From Paenibacillus pabuli (GTDB lineage Bacteria > Bacillota > Bacilli > Paenibacillales > Paenibacillaceae), in NCBI RefSeq assembly GCF_039831995.1, contig NZ_JBDOIO010000005.1, positions 62,001-126,000 on the forward strand: DNA of 64,000 bases, written 5' to 3'. The translations under genes and the position numbers were made by a program. How positions within the stretch are numbered: the first letter of the stretch is position 1; each line of letters begins with the position of its first letter. Shown piece after piece: positions 61,973-64,000 of the stretch. The notes below the pieces were generated by a model that was not told the origin of the DNA, ran no database searches, and saw only the letters and a list, made by a program, of their open reading frames with translations.

Positions 61973-64000
61973 CTATGTAAAATGTAAGTCGATGACGCCA
62001 TCTGGCTTCAGATGTTGAAGTGGTACATTCGAAGGCCACAGCTCATACGCCGGCTTGGATTTGCGGAGCTTTTTCAAAAAGGAGAATCCTCGTTCCGCAG
62101 CACGAGCTGCAATAGCGTCACGACGCACAACGTAATCCGGGTGGTCTGGCTGACTGTGAATAGCCTCTTCGGCATAGGCAAGAGCCTGATCCCATTCATG
62201 TTTATCGTAATACACCATGCTTAGCACACTGCACACATCGCCCCGCAGACCTGCGCCGTAGGCTTTGCCCAATTCAAGAATGGCTTGATCCATATCCCCT
62301 GCATGATAGGCTGCAATCCCGGAATACAACCAAATGTGAGGGTCGATATCCCCGGGCTCTTCTCCGTCCACATAGGCTTCTACATAAACACGGACACTTC
62401 CCCAGTCTTGGACCTCTACCAGATATCGTGTAATGAACAGCAGCCCCCACGTTTCGACTGTCTCCATGTTGGACATCATCTCCGCAAGCTTGTTCAAGTA
62501 TGAATCTTTGTCCTCCATATCAGACTCCATCACACAAACGACAGCCATTTTGGCAAGCTCATATACGTTGGGATGTTCGTTTAACCCATTGACGTATGTA
62601 TGGTGTGCCGGCATAAGCTGCCCTTGTAAACGCAGGATGTCTCCTTCAATTAAAGGTCCGTCCTGGTCCTCCGGATTCTCGCTCCGGAATTGCCGAATAT
62701 CCTGCAGTGCCTGTTCCATCTCCCCAAGCCTCGCTCGCGCAATGGCCAGGTAATAATAAATGACTGCTTCATGCTCATAAACCAAAGAAGTTTCAAGGGA
62801 ATGCACAGCTTCGGTATACTGCCCCAGTTTCAGATGTGCGAACCCTTTCCGGTACCAGGCGTTTGCAAAGTCATGCTCTTTAACCACAACGATCTCATAA
62901 TCGGCAAGCGCTTCTTCATAACGGCCCATTCTAAAATAACAAAGTGCCCGCAGCGAATAATACTCATACGGTTCGGAATTCAGCTCAATCGCCTGACCTG
63001 ACAGTTCAATGGCCGGCTCAAGCTGATCTTCCCTCTGGTAAGCACTCGCCAGCAAATGCTTGACCTCAGCGTGGGACGAATCCATTTCCGCCGCTCTGCC
63101 CAGATCCTGTATGGCAGCCGCATTATTGTCCATGCGCAGATGCAGTTGTCCCCGTTCAAGCAAAATCGGAAAGCCGCTGATCCCTTCCCTGCTCGCAGCA
63201 GCTTCAGCATACTGAAGGGCTTCGATTCCTTCCTCGCCTTTGCCGATTCGAACAAAGCCCTGTGCCCAGAGCAGATATAATGCCGCATCCAGCTCTTCGT
63301 TTACGTTAATTTCGCCCAAATACTCAACAAGCTGTTCATCGTTCCACAGTTCGGCATACCCCTCGGCAGCTTCACGCTGAAGCGTGCGCCGAACGACCGT
63401 ATCCGTTTCCTGCTCAGCTAGTTTGATCTTATGCTCAACCCGTTTCTGTTTCAGTTCCAGCAGTGTAATCTGCATCTCCACATCATGAGGATGCTGCGTG
63501 AGGATCTGCTCAACCATATGGAGTGCTGTTTCCACTTCCCCCTTCTCCTGATAAAACAAGACTAGTCCACACCATGCATCCAGTTGGTGAGGTTCGCGTT
63601 CCAGCACCTTGCGGTATAGCTGCTCGGCCTGCTCCTTCTGTCCGGCGCCATACAGCAACCTTGCACTATGCAGCAGTCCATCCACTGCATCCGGTTCGAG
63701 TGCAGCCAACCTTTCAAACAATACCAGAGCGGCGTCTTCCTCCTTGTTCCACAGGCGGAATTTGGCGGCCAGACGGATCAGATCCGGGTCAACAGGATAC
63801 AGTGCCATACCTGCATCAATGTGTGATCCGGCTTCCGCAATATCACCTTGAAGCATCAGTTGGAATGCAGTCTCACGCAGACGAATGAAGGTCTCATAGT
63901 CCACATCCCTCCCCGGATCGAACGTGTCATAACGAAGTTCCCACGGACGTCCCAATTCCAAGCCAGGGTACTCTGCGATCTCCTCTGGAAGCACCTCTTT
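61973..64000 (-). CDS. Tetratricopeptide-repeat protein (N-terminus outside the window)
   Basis: At least 675 residues are present. The frame stays open to the window edge, and a GTG at 63994 is probably internal, since KE precedes it without a ribosome site. Nearly the whole length is TPR repeats, clearest at about 295-420 (AIQDLGRAAEMDSSHAEVKH, ALADYEIVVVKEHDFANAWY). The end is basic (GFSFLKKLRKSKPAYELWP). TPR proteins mediate protein contacts; the partner is unknown, but the DUF1266-like protein downstream is a candidate. Confidence 0.8.
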   Translation of the reverse strand, partial: KEVLPEEIAEYPGLELGRPWELRYDTFDPGRDVDYETFIRLRETAFQLMLQGDIAEAGSHIDAGMALYPVDPDLIRLAAKFRLWNKEEDAALVLFERLAALEPDAVDGLLHSARLLYGAGQKEQAEQLYRKVLEREPHQLDAWCGLVLFYQEKGEVETALHMVEQILTQHPHDVEMQITLLELKQKRVEHKIKLAEQETDTVVRRTLQREAAEGYAELWNDEQLVEYLGEINVNEELDAALYLLWAQGFVRIGKGEEGIEALQYAEAAASREGISGFPILLERGQLHLRMDNNAAAIQDLGRAAEMDSSHAEVKHLLASAYQREDQLEPAIELSGQAIELNSEPYEYYSLRALCYFRMGRYEEALADYEIVVVKEHDFANAWYRKGFAHLKLGQYTEAVHSLETSLVYEHEAVIYYYLAIARARLGEMEQALQDIRQFRSENPEDQDGPLIEGDILRLQGQLMPAHHTYVNGLNEHPNVYELAKMAVVCVMESDMEDKDSYLNKLAEMMSNMETVETWGLLFITRYLVEVQDWGSVRVYVEAYVDGEEPGDIDPHIWLYSGIAAYHAGDMDQAILELGKAYGAGLRGDVCSVLSMVYYDKHEWDQALAYAEEAIHSQPDHPDYVVRRDAIAARAAERGFSFLKKLRKSKPAYELWPSNVPLQHLKPDGVIDLHFT

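Overview
The window comes from a low-GC Gram-positive spore-former of the genus Paenibacillus. The 16S rRNA on the minus strand, the ctsR-mcsA-mcsB-clpC-radA and pcrB-pcrA-ligA gene orders, the strong GGAGG ribosome sites, the frequent TTG and GTG starts, and the secreted proteins with copper-amine-oxidase-type stalk domains all fit this. Nearly everything reads on the minus strand; the plus-strand exceptions are a molybdoenzyme gene, an O-antigen-ligase-like gene and a motA-motB pair.

Layout. 1-5.6 kb: class III heat-shock operon (ctsR, mcsA, mcsB, clpC, start of radA) behind a sigma-A promoter with a perfect CtsR box. 5.7-6.9 kb: Eis-like acetyltransferase. 7.1-12.5 kb: a complete rRNA operon, 16S-tRNA-Ala-23S-5S, with complementary flanks that form the processing stems. 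12.9-14.3 kb: a fused cytochrome-b/molybdopterin oxidoreductase. 14.4-20.0 kb: pcrB-pcrA-ligA with its promoter.

20.2-42.9 kb: a large rhamnose-containing surface-polysaccharide locus that resembles S-layer glycan clusters. It holds an initiating polyprenyl-phosphate sugar transferase, several GT2 glycosyltransferases, rmlACBD in the order rfbA-rfbC-rfbB-rfbD, and a lipid-linked sugar side-chain module (DPM1-like transferase, DUF2304, SMR-like flippase, large GT-C-like membrane protein). It also holds a methyltransferase with a coiled-coil tail, a Wzm/Wzt-type ABC exporter, a divergently read O-antigen-ligase-like protein with a repeat tail, and gtaB. The likely route is sugar-nucleotide synthesis, lipid-linked chain assembly in the cytoplasm, chain capping and recognition by the ABC exporter, then transfer to an acceptor outside. 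Four different proteins here carry what looks like the same small beta-rich module. About 0.8 kb at 32.0-32.8 kb is gene-free and holds decayed coding sequence.

43-64 kb: SNF2/SWIM helicase, U32-family protein, two secreted proteins with stalk domains (one an HtrA-like protease), a 69-residue membrane protein, uvrA and uvrB separated by an unusually structured 0.67 kb spacer, divergent motA-motB, a DUF1266-like protein and a TPR protein that runs off the window.

The most unusual items are a dispersed intergenic hairpin repeat with three copies here and one compensatory base-pair change, the module shared by four glycan-locus proteins, a probable CTG start codon for gtaB, an internal twin-arginine signal joining the two halves of the molybdoenzyme, and a LigA with several altered signature residues in the normal ligA position.
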